Below, piece after piece: positions 25,944 through 34,777 of a stretch of DNA of 64,000 nucleotides. The translations under genes and the position numbers were made by a program. The notes beneath the pieces were generated by a model. The model worked only from the letters and a program-made list of their open reading frames with translations, was not told where the DNA came from and did no database searches. The stretch is from Legionella quinlivanii (lineage in GTDB: Bacteria; Pseudomonadota; Gammaproteobacteria; Legionellales; Legionellaceae): contig NZ_UGOX01000001.1 in the NCBI RefSeq assembly GCF_900461555.1, positions 1,501,501 to 1,565,500 of the forward strand, read 5' to 3'. Each line of letters opens with the position of its first letter. Positions within the stretch are counted from its first letter, which is position 1.

Positions 25944-27856
25944 GCCTGACAAAAAAAGTGGTTTCTGTGGTTTTAGGACTGTTCATCATCGTTTTTGTTG
26001 TCACATATCTCATCACAATTAATAACAGTCGCCAATTTTTTATTGAGCAAATGAATAGCAATGCTCAAGACACAGCGACCTCTCTTGGTCTATCGCTGAG
26101 TAATGCATTACAGGAAAAAGACAAAGCCTTGATGCTGCCTATGGTTGAGGCAGTTTTTGATCGAGGTTATTTCTCCATGATTGAAGTGCGTGATATGCGA
26201 GGGAAATTACTGGTGTCTCGCTATGCCCCAAGACGTCAGAGTATCGCTCCTGAATGGTTTATTGAGTGGACGCAATGGCCCTCATCAGTGCAATCATCCT
26301 TGGTCATGAATGGCTGGAATCAGGTCGGCGAAGTGTTGGTGACCAGTGATAGCAGCTATGCCTCAGATGCGTTATGGAGTTATGCGCGAAGTCTGGTTTA
26401 CTTATATCTGGTGTTTGCAGGCATTGCCTTGATAGTGACTGTACTTTTCCTTAGATGGCTGTTGCGCCCTTTAAAACGCGTCACAAAACAAGCCGAAGCA
26501 ATTTGTCAGAGAGAGTTTCCAGTTGAAACCACCATCCCGAAAACCACTGAATTAAAGCATTTAACCTTGGCTATGAATCAAATGGTTAATCATATCAAAA
26601 TGCTTTTTCAAGAGCAGATGCAGCAGATGGAGGTTTTGCGGCATCAGGCCTTTCAGGATGGTTTGACCAATCTTGGAAATCATCGATATTTTCATCAGCA
26701 ATTGTCTGTTTTACTAGGAAATGAAGAAGAATTCACACCCGGCTTTGTAGTGCTGATTAATATCGAAGGCCTTGAACAGGTCAATCAGAAACAGGGGTTT
26801 CAGCAGGGGGATCAGGTTCTTTTGACTGTAGCCAGGCTCTGTTCCAATTTCTGGAGCCGATTATCCAATGTGAGTCTGGCGCGAATCAGTGGAAGCAATT
26901 TTGCATTGATTGTGAAAGAAATATCGCTAGGTCGATTTCTCAATCAGTGCGAAGAATTTAATAGTGGTCTTCAGCAGGCTTTAAAATTCTATCCTGAATG
27001 TCAGGGATTTGTAGCAGCAACCTCGTACTATTTGCACCAGACTGTCAAAGCGTTGCTTGAGGAGGCCGATCAAATCTTGCTGCAGGCCAGAACCAAAGAA
27101 AATCTTTTTGCTTATAGTGCTTCAATTCGAGAGAATGAGCTCATTTCACTGGATAAGGATGCGATTGGAGCGGCACTAGAGAATGGGAGCTTCAATGTAT
27201 ACCTGCAGGAAGTCACTGATGGGGAGAATGTGTTTCACAATGAATTATTTTTACGAATTAAAATAAATAATATTGAGGTTAGAGGAGGGCGTTTTTTGCC
27301 TATTGTCGATAACTCCGAAATGGCTGCAGAAATAGATACGGCGGTTTTAAAAAAGCTTATAGACAGTCAACTCCTTAGAGATAAACCTGTTGCTTTAAAT
27401 CTGACGGCGTTTACGGTAATTGATCCGCAAGCCAGGAATAAGTACCTCAAACTACTGGAAGCAATACCCGCGGCTGAGAAAAATAACATCCATCTTGAGT
27501 TTAATGAGACCGTCGTGTTGAATCACTTTGTTGAGGCGATTCATTTTACCAAAGCGGTTCAGAAACTCGGGATTCACTTGGGAGTGGATCAGGTGGGGAT
27601 CCATTTCTCACCTATGCACTATCTTAATCAGCTGCCTTTGGACTATCTGAAAGTACACGGCAGCTTGTTTCATGATATTGATGAAAATCAAACCCGGCAA
27701 TTTTTCTTCTACTATTTCAATGAAATGGCCAAGACACTAAACATACAGGTGGTTGCTACTCAAATTGAAACAGAGAAGCAATGGGAGACTTTAAAATCAT
27801 TAAAACTGCGCTGGGGACAGGGAAAGTTTTTAGGGAATTTGGAAAAATTAGAGTAG
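25940..27856 (+). CDS. lapD: LapD-like inner-membrane c-di-GMP receptor (degenerate GGDEF-EAL)
   Basis: Receptor that, when its EAL domain binds c-di-GMP, holds LapG through its periplasmic domain and so protects the adhesin. It has 638 residues: TM1 (8-26), a periplasmic LapD/MoxY-type domain (27-150) with the loop WFIEWTQWPSS, TM2 (151-173), HAMP (174-226), GGDEF (about 235-380), EAL (about 400-638). The GGDEF signature reads RISGSNFAL at 315-323 and the EAL start reads NELFLRI, so neither activity should remain; this loss is typical for LapD. The start overlaps lapG by four bases (ATGA). Confidence 0.92.
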   Translation: MSLTKKVVSVVLGLFIIVFVVTYLITINNSRQFFIEQMNSNAQDTATSLGLSLSNALQEKDKALMLPMVEAVFDRGYFSMIEVRDMRGKLLVSRYAPRRQSIAPEWFIEWTQWPSSVQSSLVMNGWNQVGEVLVTSDSSYASDALWSYARSLVYLYLVFAGIALIVTVLFLRWLLRPLKRVTKQAEAICQREFPVETTIPKTTELKHLTLAMNQMVNHIKMLFQEQMQQMEVLRHQAFQDGLTNLGNHRYFHQQLSVLLGNEEEFTPGFVVLINIEGLEQVNQKQGFQQGDQVLLTVARLCSNFWSRLSNVSLARISGSNFALIVKEISLGRFLNQCEEFNSGLQQALKFYPECQGFVAATSYYLHQTVKALLEEADQILLQARTKENLFAYSASIRENELISLDKDAIGAALENGSFNVYLQEVTDGENVFHNELFLRIKINNIEVRGGRFLPIVDNSEMAAEIDTAVLKKLIDSQLLRDKPVALNLTAFTVIDPQARNKYLKLLEAIPAAEKNNIHLEFNETVVLNHFVEAIHFTKAVQKLGIHLGVDQVGIHFSPMHYLNQLPLDYLKVHGSLFHDIDENQTRQFFFYYFNEMAKTLNIQVVATQIETEKQWETLKSLKLRWGQGKFLGNLEKLE

Positions 27857-27890
27857 AACATTTGGCAGTTACTTAAGGCTTTAACTCCTA

Positions 27891-27960
27891 CTGCTACGTC
27901 CCTCGGCTTGTGTATAGCAAAGGGACGTAGGTAAATTGTTGGGCCAAGGGCCCAACAATT
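27891..27960. repeat. palindromic repeat plus a perfect 12-bp hairpin
   Basis: Between the convergent lapD and glutaminase genes. CTACGTCCC (27894-27902) and GGGACGTAG (27922-27930) form the outer arms of a CTACGT-family element. Next to it AATTGTTGGGCC (27934-27945) pairs perfectly with GGCCCAACAATT (27949-27960) around a three-base loop. The second hairpin probably stops transcription from one or both sides. Confidence 0.7.
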
Positions 27961-28000
27961 AATGGCAGCGCCCTGGGGAGAGGTGACTCCAGGAAGTATT

Positions 28001-28939
28001 CTAGTCAGCAAGAGCGAAATGCCAGGACATGGCCCGTGATAATCCCTCGAGCATCAATTCGCCGCGAATGCTGTTGCCCTTTGAGTTAACTCGCGGGCTC
28101 AACACCACAATACCCGCTTTGCCGGGTAAAGAGGCAATGGTATATCCCGAAACACCGCTTTTGGCCGGAATACCAGTTCGCACCATGTGCGTTCCTGTCT
28201 CATCATATAAGCCACAGGTTGCCATGATAGCCAAGGTTATTTTGCAGGTTTCTACCGAAATAATCTGTTCATTGCTTATCGGATCACGCCCGCCATTGGC
28301 CAGCATGGTAGGCAAATAAAGCATTTGCTCCAATTGGGCCTCGTAGGAGCAAAGTGCAAAATATAAATCGAGGGTTTCATTGACATCTGAACCCAGATTA
28401 TTTCGACTTTTTAATAGAAAAGCTAAAGAACGATTGCGGTTCCCTGTTCGTTTTTCTGAAGCAAATACCAGAGGGTTTATGGTTAGTCTCTGATTAAAAA
28501 GAACTTGAACCCAGTGTTCAAGCCAGGCAAATTGTTGTTCACCAATTCCAGGAATGTGAGAACAGAGCGTAATGGCGCCAGCATTTAACATGGGGTTCGA
28601 TGGTTTGGGTCCAAACTGTTCGAGTCTGGTAATCGAGGCGAAATCGTCACCAGAAGGTTCTACTTTTACCCAGTCAAATAATTGCTCGGGTCCGAATTCT
28701 TCCAGAAGACCAATCAATGGAATTAATTTGGAAGTACTCTGTAGGGTGACCGGCGCCAGCTCCATATTACTATAAGAGCAGGGCTCTCCATCAAGTGGAT
28801 AGACAGCAATGGCGGTGAGATCTTTATTAACATTAGCCAGTTCGGGTATATAGTTGGCTGTATTTCCTTCCTGGTTTAATTCTGCTTCATGCACTAATCC
28901 CTTAAGCAAATCTATCGTAACACTAGTAGTTTTTGTCAT
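28001..28939 (-). CDS. glsA: glutaminase A
   Basis: Cytoplasmic serine-dependent glutaminase of the beta-lactamase-like fold that splits glutamine to glutamate and ammonia. The 312 residues match the family. Seen: NYIPELANVNKDLTAIAVYPLDG, the catalytic SxxK in LQSTSKLIPL, EPSGDDFASI (the usual EPSG-x-FNS region), NPMLNAGAI, KRTGNRNRS, DLYFALCS, TMLANGGRDPISNEQI, and PAKSGVSGYTIASLPGKAGI. It is monocistronic and convergent with lapD. Confidence 0.95.
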   Translation of the reverse strand: MTKTTSVTIDLLKGLVHEAELNQEGNTANYIPELANVNKDLTAIAVYPLDGEPCSYSNMELAPVTLQSTSKLIPLIGLLEEFGPEQLFDWVKVEPSGDDFASITRLEQFGPKPSNPMLNAGAITLCSHIPGIGEQQFAWLEHWVQVLFNQRLTINPLVFASEKRTGNRNRSLAFLLKSRNNLGSDVNETLDLYFALCSYEAQLEQMLYLPTMLANGGRDPISNEQIISVETCKITLAIMATCGLYDETGTHMVRTGIPAKSGVSGYTIASLPGKAGIVVLSPRVNSKGNSIRGELMLEGLSRAMSWHFALAD

Positions 28940-29065
28940 AGGTGCTTTTTTCAGAAAACGATCATTATGCTAAATTTAGCACAGCAAAACAAACAGTTTG
29001 ATGTTTCTGATGACAATTTGTTAAGAGATGAGCGCAAAACAACTTCAATAAAGACTGAACTGTAT

Positions 29066-29740
29066 CTATTTTCGATGCTTGGATGCCTCTCGATAGGAGA
29101 GTTTGGCAAGACGCGATTTATTTTCATCAATAAAGTGATAAACCGCTTCAGGATTGTATTTGGCGTAATCGCGAAGTGACCAGCCAATTGCTTTTTGAAT
29201 GAAAAAATTATCATCTTTTGCATTTTGTAAAGCGAATGAAAAAAGCAGATGAGTATCCGTTTTTTCTTTCCAGCCTAACTGATGGAGCAGGGCAATTCGC
29301 CGTATCCAAAGATTTTCTGAGCAAATCGCTGATTTAAGCGACTCAATATAAGCAGTTTGCTCTGTTTGCTTTAAGATCTTATTACAGACAGAAGCCAAGC
29401 CATCCACACTGTCCCACCAGGATTTCTGGATAGCCAAATCGAATAAAACCGGAAGATAATCAAGGCTAAGTCTTTTTATATTTTTTTGCATCAAATCAAT
29501 GGCAATATACTGAAACTCCCGCTGAGGCAAACTCCATAATTCATCAACAATTTTAAAAAGTTCATCTAATGGTTGATTGATGCTGGTTTTAAAAAATATT
29601 TGAGCCAAATGGCGGCGCAAAGGAGCTGCCAATCCAATAAATGAAAACTGGTTCAGCATGTAGGCCGCCATTTTTTGAGCTGCTTCAGGATTGGCGTTTT
29701 GTTGAGCCTCTTTTTGGAGCATTTCAAAAGCAACTCGCAT
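29066..29740 (-). CDS. AlkD-like DNA alkylation repair protein (HEAT-like repeats)
   Basis: A 224-residue, all-helical protein of the AlkC/AlkD DNA glycosylase superfamily that removes alkylated purines. The diagnostic region is QKSWWDSVDGLAS with ENLWIRRIALLHQLGW and FFIQKAIGWSLRDYAKYNPEAV. These carry the tryptophans and the aspartate that line the DNA cleft in AlkD. The ATG at 29740 follows GGAGAATAAGCTA and is preferred over a TTG at 29770 that lies inside the upstream gene. The upstream DUF1398-type gene ends 4 bases before it, so both are probably coexpressed. Confidence 0.88.
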   Translation of the reverse strand: MRVAFEMLQKEAQQNANPEAAQKMAAYMLNQFSFIGLAAPLRRHLAQIFFKTSINQPLDELFKIVDELWSLPQREFQYIAIDLMQKNIKRLSLDYLPVLFDLAIQKSWWDSVDGLASVCNKILKQTEQTAYIESLKSAICSENLWIRRIALLHQLGWKEKTDTHLLFSFALQNAKDDNFFIQKAIGWSLRDYAKYNPEAVYHFIDENKSRLAKLSYREASKHRK

Positions 29741-29744
29741 TAGC

Positions 29745-30134
29745 TTATTCTCCAGGAACTTCTTCAACAAAATAGTTTTCTGAATTAATGCCGAAATAGG
29801 TTACCGTTCGTTTGTTTGCATCAACCCGATAAGCGTTCACTCCGGCTCTCGCCATCTCATTAAGCCATTCTGGATACGTGGTTTTACCCTGCTGATGCTC
29901 ATGCAGCGCTATTTTTGCAGCTTGCTCTGAATAGTGTGAGGCGACTTCGGTATCGAATTCAGGATGATTTTCTTCAATCCGGGTATTATCAGTTAATTGA
30001 AAGACGGTTTTGTAATCGTCTCCCCAGGTGACGTGGTAATAAAGAACGCCTGCATCACGAAGCCTGCTCAGTGTTTGAGGAAAAGGCCATTGCTCGTCTT
30101 TTGCTTGTTGAATTAAGTTTAAAACTGGATGCAT
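29745..30134 (-). CDS. DUF1398-family protein, unknown function
   Basis: A 129-residue soluble protein. The pattern LSRLRDAGVLYYHVTWGDDYKTVF, with EHQQGKTTYPEWLNEMARAGVNAYRVDANKRTVTYFG, matches the small DUF1398 family, whose members are sometimes labelled phage envelope protein-like without functional proof. The ATG at 30134 gives the usual family length; the longer TTG frame start at 30200 would overlap the end of the preceding gene. The Shine-Dalgarno sequence is weak (GGAAA twelve bases upstream). It lies directly upstream of the AlkD-like gene. Confidence 0.7.
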   Translation of the reverse strand: MHPVLNLIQQAKDEQWPFPQTLSRLRDAGVLYYHVTWGDDYKTVFQLTDNTRIEENHPEFDTEVASHYSEQAAKIALHEHQQGKTTYPEWLNEMARAGVNAYRVDANKRTVTYFGINSENYFVEEVPGE

Positions 30135-30190
30135 CGCATTCTTATTTCCAAAATTATTTGCTGACGGATTATAAATAAATGGAATGATTT

Positions 30191-30739
30191 CTACAAACAA
30201 TCTTCAACGTAATGCACTTCACGGGTTTGTCCGGCATACATGCGCACCACTTTATGCCCATCAGTTTCAAAACGAATTGCGTAAGGTTGTGAATGTTTAA
30301 TAAAGGTCAGATAATGGCCTTTATCATCATAGCGATGCGGCTCGGTAAGTATTTTGTTTTTATATAATGACATCACATCATTTTCTGTATCGCCGATACC
30401 GGCTCCCTTATTGGTTTTAATATTGCCGCCATTGATGTTAATGCGAACAATTTTCTGTTTTGAAATCATAAAAGAAATATCATCGAGTCCCTTTAAACTG
30501 GTATTAAAGCAGGTCTCGTCTTCCCCCATATCTTCCTCTGGCTTTGAATTAAGAAATGTTTTCTGGGTTGCTTTTTCAGCTTCTTGCAAGGTCATTCCTA
30601 TTTTAATAGGCCCAAGGCTTTGTGGTGTAAGCACCCATTGGTTCAATTGCTCCTGTGCAGCTATCGCAACCTGAGCTATGAAAAGTGAGCCCATTAGGAA
30701 GAGTGGCCGCAACCATCCCTGAATGTTTTTTATATCCAT
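30191..30739 (-). CDS. exported protein of unknown function
   Basis: A 182-residue protein with a signal peptide (LRPLFLMGSLFIAQVAIAA, cut after about residue 28). The mature part contains LGPIKIGMTLQEAEKAT, a segment common in small periplasmic proteins with a beta-alpha fold, then MISKQKIVRININGGNIKTNKGAGIGDTENDVMSLY and two cysteines (DETCFN and the C-terminal EDCL) that could form a disulfide. The ATG at 30739 has GGAG six bases upstream. It is followed after 56 bases by the DUF1398 gene on the same strand. Confidence 0.65.
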   Translation of the reverse strand: MDIKNIQGWLRPLFLMGSLFIAQVAIAAQEQLNQWVLTPQSLGPIKIGMTLQEAEKATQKTFLNSKPEEDMGEDETCFNTSLKGLDDISFMISKQKIVRININGGNIKTNKGAGIGDTENDVMSLYKNKILTEPHRYDDKGHYLTFIKHSQPYAIRFETDGHKVVRMYAGQTREVHYVEDCL

Positions 30740-30889
30740 AATCACTCCATCTCAATAAGTTTAATTGCAGTGTCTTTTGAGAATTTTTTATACTCTTTTT
30801 ATTTAATTTTAGTTAACTTTTATGAAAATTGGCTATATTAAGGTCAGGTGTATCAGTGACTGGTCTGTATCCAATAAAGGAGAAACGCA

Positions 30890-31798
30890 ATGACAATCAG
30901 TAAAGAGCACTATTTTTCAGGCTTTACTGGAGAAGGCTTTCACGAAGTACACTATACCGAGTGGGGTAATGCCAGCTCGCCTTTTCCACCGATTATCTGC
31001 ATACATGGTCTTGCCAGAAATCGTCGTGATTTTACAGCCCTGGCTAATTTCCTAAGTGAGCATGAGCGCCATGTTTTTTCAATTGATATAGCAGGAAGAG
31101 GAGATAGCGCCTGGTTTAAAAATTCCAAACATTATAATTTCAACCAGTATATGAGTGATGTCAATACACTGATTGCCCGCATTGATTGTGACAAAGTGGA
31201 TCTCATTGGAACCTCAATGGGAGGACTTATCGGCATGATGATGGCAGCATTGCCGCGCAGCCCGATTAATCGTCTGGTGATGAATGATGTAGGCCCGCAA
31301 GTTCCTGTAAAAGCTTTATGGCGTCTTTCAAAGTACATTGGTAAATGTCCGGTATTTAAAGATCATGGGGAGGCAAAAGCGTATTTTAAAACCATTTACG
31401 CTGATTTTGGTATCGATCGTGAAGAGGATTGGGATAGCCTGACTGCCAGCAGCATCAAGCAACGTGCTGATAATCAGTACATTATGAAAATGGATCCTGA
31501 AATAAAAAACGCCAAGCATTTTACTGATTTTATCAAAGAGTTTTTTCACCATCCCCATAGAGCGCTTGAAGGGATCCTGTTTGATGTGGATATGTGGTGT
31601 GTGTGGGAGAAAGTACGCTGCCCCGTGATGGTCATCAGAGGGCATCATTCCGACTTGCTTCTACCAGAGCATATTAGAAAAATGAAACGTTATCATCAGG
31701 ACATTCGATTGGTGACAGTGGATAATGCGGGGCATGCGCCCGCTTTAATGAATTTAAGAGAGCAGCAAATCATCCTGAATTGGCTGGAAGGGTTATGA
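30890..31798 (+). CDS. alpha/beta-fold hydrolase
   Basis: A 302-residue soluble hydrolase. The oxyanion strand is IICIHGLARNRRDF, the nucleophile elbow is GTSMGG (Ser about 107), the acid is likely the Asp in VIRGHHSDLL, and the catalytic His is in DNAGHAPAL. This gives a complete Ser-Asp-His triad. The cap region (about residues 130-220) is helical and does not point to a substrate. AAAGGAG precedes the ATG, a strong Shine-Dalgarno sequence. It is divergent from the exported protein gene across 150 bases. Confidence 0.85.
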   Translation: MTISKEHYFSGFTGEGFHEVHYTEWGNASSPFPPIICIHGLARNRRDFTALANFLSEHERHVFSIDIAGRGDSAWFKNSKHYNFNQYMSDVNTLIARIDCDKVDLIGTSMGGLIGMMMAALPRSPINRLVMNDVGPQVPVKALWRLSKYIGKCPVFKDHGEAKAYFKTIYADFGIDREEDWDSLTASSIKQRADNQYIMKMDPEIKNAKHFTDFIKEFFHHPHRALEGILFDVDMWCVWEKVRCPVMVIRGHHSDLLLPEHIRKMKRYHQDIRLVTVDNAGHAPALMNLREQQIILNWLEGL

Positions 31799-32013
31799 AT
31801 CGAATCAGCCGGCTTGATCTGGATACCGCGCATAAAGCGGGTACGTAGGGGGTTAATATTATAATTAATAAATCAATCTGTTATGTTCAAATTTTGTGAG
31901 CGTCTCTCAGGCATAAAGCGCGGTACGTAGACAAAGGTTAAGTCAGTACATAATGGGTCAGGGTTGTATTGGGTCGAGTTTATGCCCCGGCATGTATTCT
32001 GGGTTGCTTTGTC
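31799..32013. repeat. intergenic palindromic repeats
   Basis: One element, CTGGATACCGC with GCGGGTACGTAGG around GCATAAA, lies at 31819-31849. A second half-element, GCATAAAGCGCGGTACGTAG, lies at 31911-31930. Both belong to the CTACGT family. The rest of the gap shows nothing recognisable. Confidence 0.65.
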
Positions 32014-32751
32014 TCAATCATTTCCAAAATAAGTATTATAAAGATTCAAATAGGCATTATCTTTTTCCATACCCTGTAATAGCACGTTAATTCTCTGGAT
32101 GAGAGCGGCGTTTGCAGGCAGCGCCATGATGGCATAGCCTTCACCGATGGGAATGATATTGCCAAATGTCTGAAACTGATTTCCCCCATTTTGCTCCCAG
32201 TAAACTGCTGTAGAGTGATGCAAAAATGCGGCTTTAATTGTTTTGTTGCCAAGCGCTGTGATGATATCCTCGATGTCATCAAAGGTTTGTATCTGAAAAA
32301 AGTCTCCGAAATTACTCTCAAGATAATTATAAAATACACCCCCTTTGGGATCTCCCTTAATGACTCCTACAGCAGCACCCTTTAAATCTTCCATGCTATT
32401 AATACCAGAGCCCTGTATGACTAGAAACTGTCCCTTACTGAGCATATAAGGAAGGCTGAAAATATAATCATTTTTTCTTAATGGAGAAATGGCAATCCCG
32501 CCAATGGCAAGATCTATCTGGCCCTTATCCAGTGAGGTATATAATTTATTGAAATCCATTGGAATCATTTGGCACTGTTCTTTCAATCCCTGACACAGCG
32601 ATTGCATCAGCTGGATATCAAAGCCTTCATTCAGTGATAATACGAAAGGGGGATAAAAAAATACGGTGCCCACCTTGATCACTGCATGAGCAGGAAGGCT
32701 ACAGCAGAAAAACAGAATAATCATTATTTTACGCAGACCAGACGATTTCAT
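32014..32751 (-). CDS. amino-acid ABC transporter-type periplasmic binding protein
   Basis: A 245-residue exported solute-binding protein (family 3). The signal peptide is RKIMIILFFCCSLPAHA. The mature part has the type II lobe pattern: IKVGTVFFYPPFVLS, EGFDIQLMQSLCQGL, GQIDLAIGGIAISPLR, DYIFSLPYMLSKG, and MEDLKGAAVGVIKGD. The usual acidic and arginine contacts for an amino acid are only partly clear, so the ligand is unknown. No permease or ATPase is next to it. The ATG at 32751 follows GGAG by seven bases, so the upstream ATG at 32763 is less likely. Confidence 0.8.
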   Translation of the reverse strand: MKSSGLRKIMIILFFCCSLPAHAVIKVGTVFFYPPFVLSLNEGFDIQLMQSLCQGLKEQCQMIPMDFNKLYTSLDKGQIDLAIGGIAISPLRKNDYIFSLPYMLSKGQFLVIQGSGINSMEDLKGAAVGVIKGDPKGGVFYNYLESNFGDFFQIQTFDDIEDIITALGNKTIKAAFLHHSTAVYWEQNGGNQFQTFGNIIPIGEGYAIMALPANAALIQRINVLLQGMEKDNAYLNLYNTYFGND

Positions 32752-32875
32752 GATTCGCTCCATTAGGCAGTCTATTCCTTTTCGCTATAAGCTTAGACGA
32801 TCGTAGAGAGAATCGCTTAGAGGAGTGAATAATTCAGCTATCCGCAATTCGCGGATAACTGGGATGAGGTCGATT

Positions 32876-34093
32876 TTACTTACCTAAAGCAGGCACGGAG
32901 TGTCCACTTATCTGGGCGGTATTATTTGTAGCCAGTGCAACCGTTTGAGTGTGATTAAACATAAAATATCGATTTGTTCCTGGATCTATTAATTTAGAAC
33001 CTTCTAATTCATTGATAGCAGCCGCTCCATACACTAATTTATCTGCTACGTTATCCGCCAGGGCCAGCAAGCGGCTTTTTAAAGGCTCATACCAAGGGGC
33101 ACTGGTGACAGGCTGGGAATTTTTATCAATCAGGAGTTCTGGATATTCGGCTGATAACTCTTGCATAGCGGCGTCAGTAAGAAAGCGTTCAGGAAGATAG
33201 GAATAATGTTTATTGGCTTGATAAGGAATTCCAATACGCTTGGCAATAACTCCGACTTCATGAATATGGTGGTATCCGCCCCCTACCAGTAATCCCATTA
33301 CTGCTGTTACATATTCCTTGAGTTCATCTGCACTTAGATTACCAATCATTACTGACATTAACAGCGAGGAGCCGGTATGGCCTGAGGGGCCTGCTAAAAA
33401 AGGCTGTTCAAGTGTGTTTATTTCTTCAAGCCATTTTGAATTAGTGGGTAAAAAGACCCCTAAAATATTTTGGTGAGGTTTTGTTTTTTGCTGAACTCTG
33501 CATTTTTCAGGATTTGCAACACCAATATTATCTGTTATTTGACCTGTGTTACCCGTCTTTTGACGAGCGGGAATTTTAAAATAGTCATTATTAAAAATTC
33601 GGTTTGCGACTTTATTCTTTAAACGGGTCACTTCCTGAGGATAGGAGTCGAGTATAATCGCCACCCGTTGAGACATACTCAATTTGCTCCGGTCTACATT
33701 TCTGATTACATCATTATGCTTGACTACTTTTTCAGGCAGTTGGTCATAGAATTTCTGGGAAAATAATTGGTGTAGATGCATCACTGCTGGAAGATCACTG
33801 ACTGGGCGTTCAGATAGTTTGTCCGAAAATGCGATCAGCATGTCTTCTTGACTTGGGCAAAAATCGAGAGATTGATCGAGCGTCCCATAGTAGGTATCGC
33901 TAAATAGCTCACTCATCACATCATCTGTAAAAAGCTGATTTTCAAGAATATAAGCACGATTTACAGGAATATCCAGTAATTGTAAAATATTATCCGATAT
34001 TTTGTTAACGGCTGGGAAATATTGCGGATTTGTCTGAATGGCTGCCGCTAATTTGCTTTCAAAACATACTTTCTCTTCTCTGGATAATATCAT
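32876..34093 (-). CDS. putative effector with S-HxxxE motif (LnaB-like), unknown function
   Basis: A 405-residue protein with no signal peptide or membrane helix. Residues 1-230 are helical and not recognised. Residues 231-280 contain FLAGPSGHTGSS (S237) and, about 38 residues on, GGGYHHIHEVG (H275 and E279). The combination fits the S-HxxxE motif that defines the LnaB type of AMP-transferring Legionella effectors, as I recall it. This is motif resemblance only; overall similarity was not tested. It lies in an accessory stretch beside a C58-like protease. Start at 34093; the upstream sequence has an inverted repeat ATATCAC (34085-34091) with GTGATAT that overlaps the start region. Type IV export is inferred, not shown. 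Confidence 0.55.
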   Translation of the reverse strand: MILSREEKVCFESKLAAAIQTNPQYFPAVNKISDNILQLLDIPVNRAYILENQLFTDDVMSELFSDTYYGTLDQSLDFCPSQEDMLIAFSDKLSERPVSDLPAVMHLHQLFSQKFYDQLPEKVVKHNDVIRNVDRSKLSMSQRVAIILDSYPQEVTRLKNKVANRIFNNDYFKIPARQKTGNTGQITDNIGVANPEKCRVQQKTKPHQNILGVFLPTNSKWLEEINTLEQPFLAGPSGHTGSSLLMSVMIGNLSADELKEYVTAVMGLLVGGGYHHIHEVGVIAKRIGIPYQANKHYSYLPERFLTDAAMQELSAEYPELLIDKNSQPVTSAPWYEPLKSRLLALADNVADKLVYGAAAINELEGSKLIDPGTNRYFMFNHTQTVALATNNTAQISGHSVPALGK

Positions 34094-34143
34094 ATATCAC
34101 TCGTTATGAATTGAATTGGTGATATATTGTACAGTAAGTGCGA

Positions 34144-34581
34144 CTATATTGCACCATCTTTTTCCCCAACTTCATGAAAATCACGCTCAGCAAAAATGGC
34201 AGAGGGGTGAGTATAATGTTTAAATTCAAGCAAATTATTGCTGGGATCTTTCAGAAAAAACGAAAAATGCTCAATTCGCGTTCCTGGGAATCTTGTTTTA
34301 AGTGGAATGGCAAAGGGAAGTTTTTTTTGTAATAGCTTGTCTTTAAATTGATTAAATTCTTCCAGTTCAAGAAAAACCAAACCAAAGTGTCTTGGATAGA
34401 TGCCTTGCTGTTCAGGCAAAATATCTTCCATTTTATGGGCCACAATTTGATGCGATGCAAAATTGAAAATCAGTGCATGTTCTGATTCCCGGCCGGGTTC
34501 AAACTCAAGCATTTGATGATAGAACCATTTAGCCAAGTCAAAATCATGGACCGGAAATGCCAGATGAAAGAGGGTATTCAT
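34144..34581 (-). CDS. VOC (glyoxalase/dioxygenase superfamily) protein
   Basis: A 145-residue soluble protein with two beta-alpha-beta-beta-beta modules: LFHLAFPVHDFDLAKWFYHQMLEFEPG opens the first and HFGLVFLELEEFNQFKDKLL the second. EHFSFFLKDPSNNLLEFKHY closes it; this ending is typical of fosfomycin-resistance or ring-cleavage relatives. Likely metal ligands are H6, H65 or H89, and E in LLEFK, but no activity can be assigned. The Shine-Dalgarno sequence is weak (GAG). It is upstream of and co-oriented with the S-HxxxE gene, 50 bases apart. Confidence 0.75.
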   Translation of the reverse strand: MNTLFHLAFPVHDFDLAKWFYHQMLEFEPGRESEHALIFNFASHQIVAHKMEDILPEQQGIYPRHFGLVFLELEEFNQFKDKLLQKKLPFAIPLKTRFPGTRIEHFSFFLKDPSNNLLEFKHYTHPSAIFAERDFHEVGEKDGAI

Positions 34582-34777
34582 AGTTGCTCGATAAGTTAAG
34601 TAAAACTAATACTAATAAAAAAAAACGGTTCTGATAAGTAGGCAGTGTAACGCTTTAAGATTGCGACACAATGAAAGTTTGCTTGTGATTAAATAATGAT
34701 CTAACAATCCAGGCAGATAACAATTTATTAATCTTTATGCATTATAATTATATCAAATGGTTGTATAGTGAACTAAT

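Noticed and set aside
34582-34777. PmrA box or sigma-70 promoter before the C58-like gene
   Set aside because: TATAAT at 34743 has no -35 partner at 16-18 bases and the TTAA runs do not fit the PmrA spacing; the evidence was too weak.
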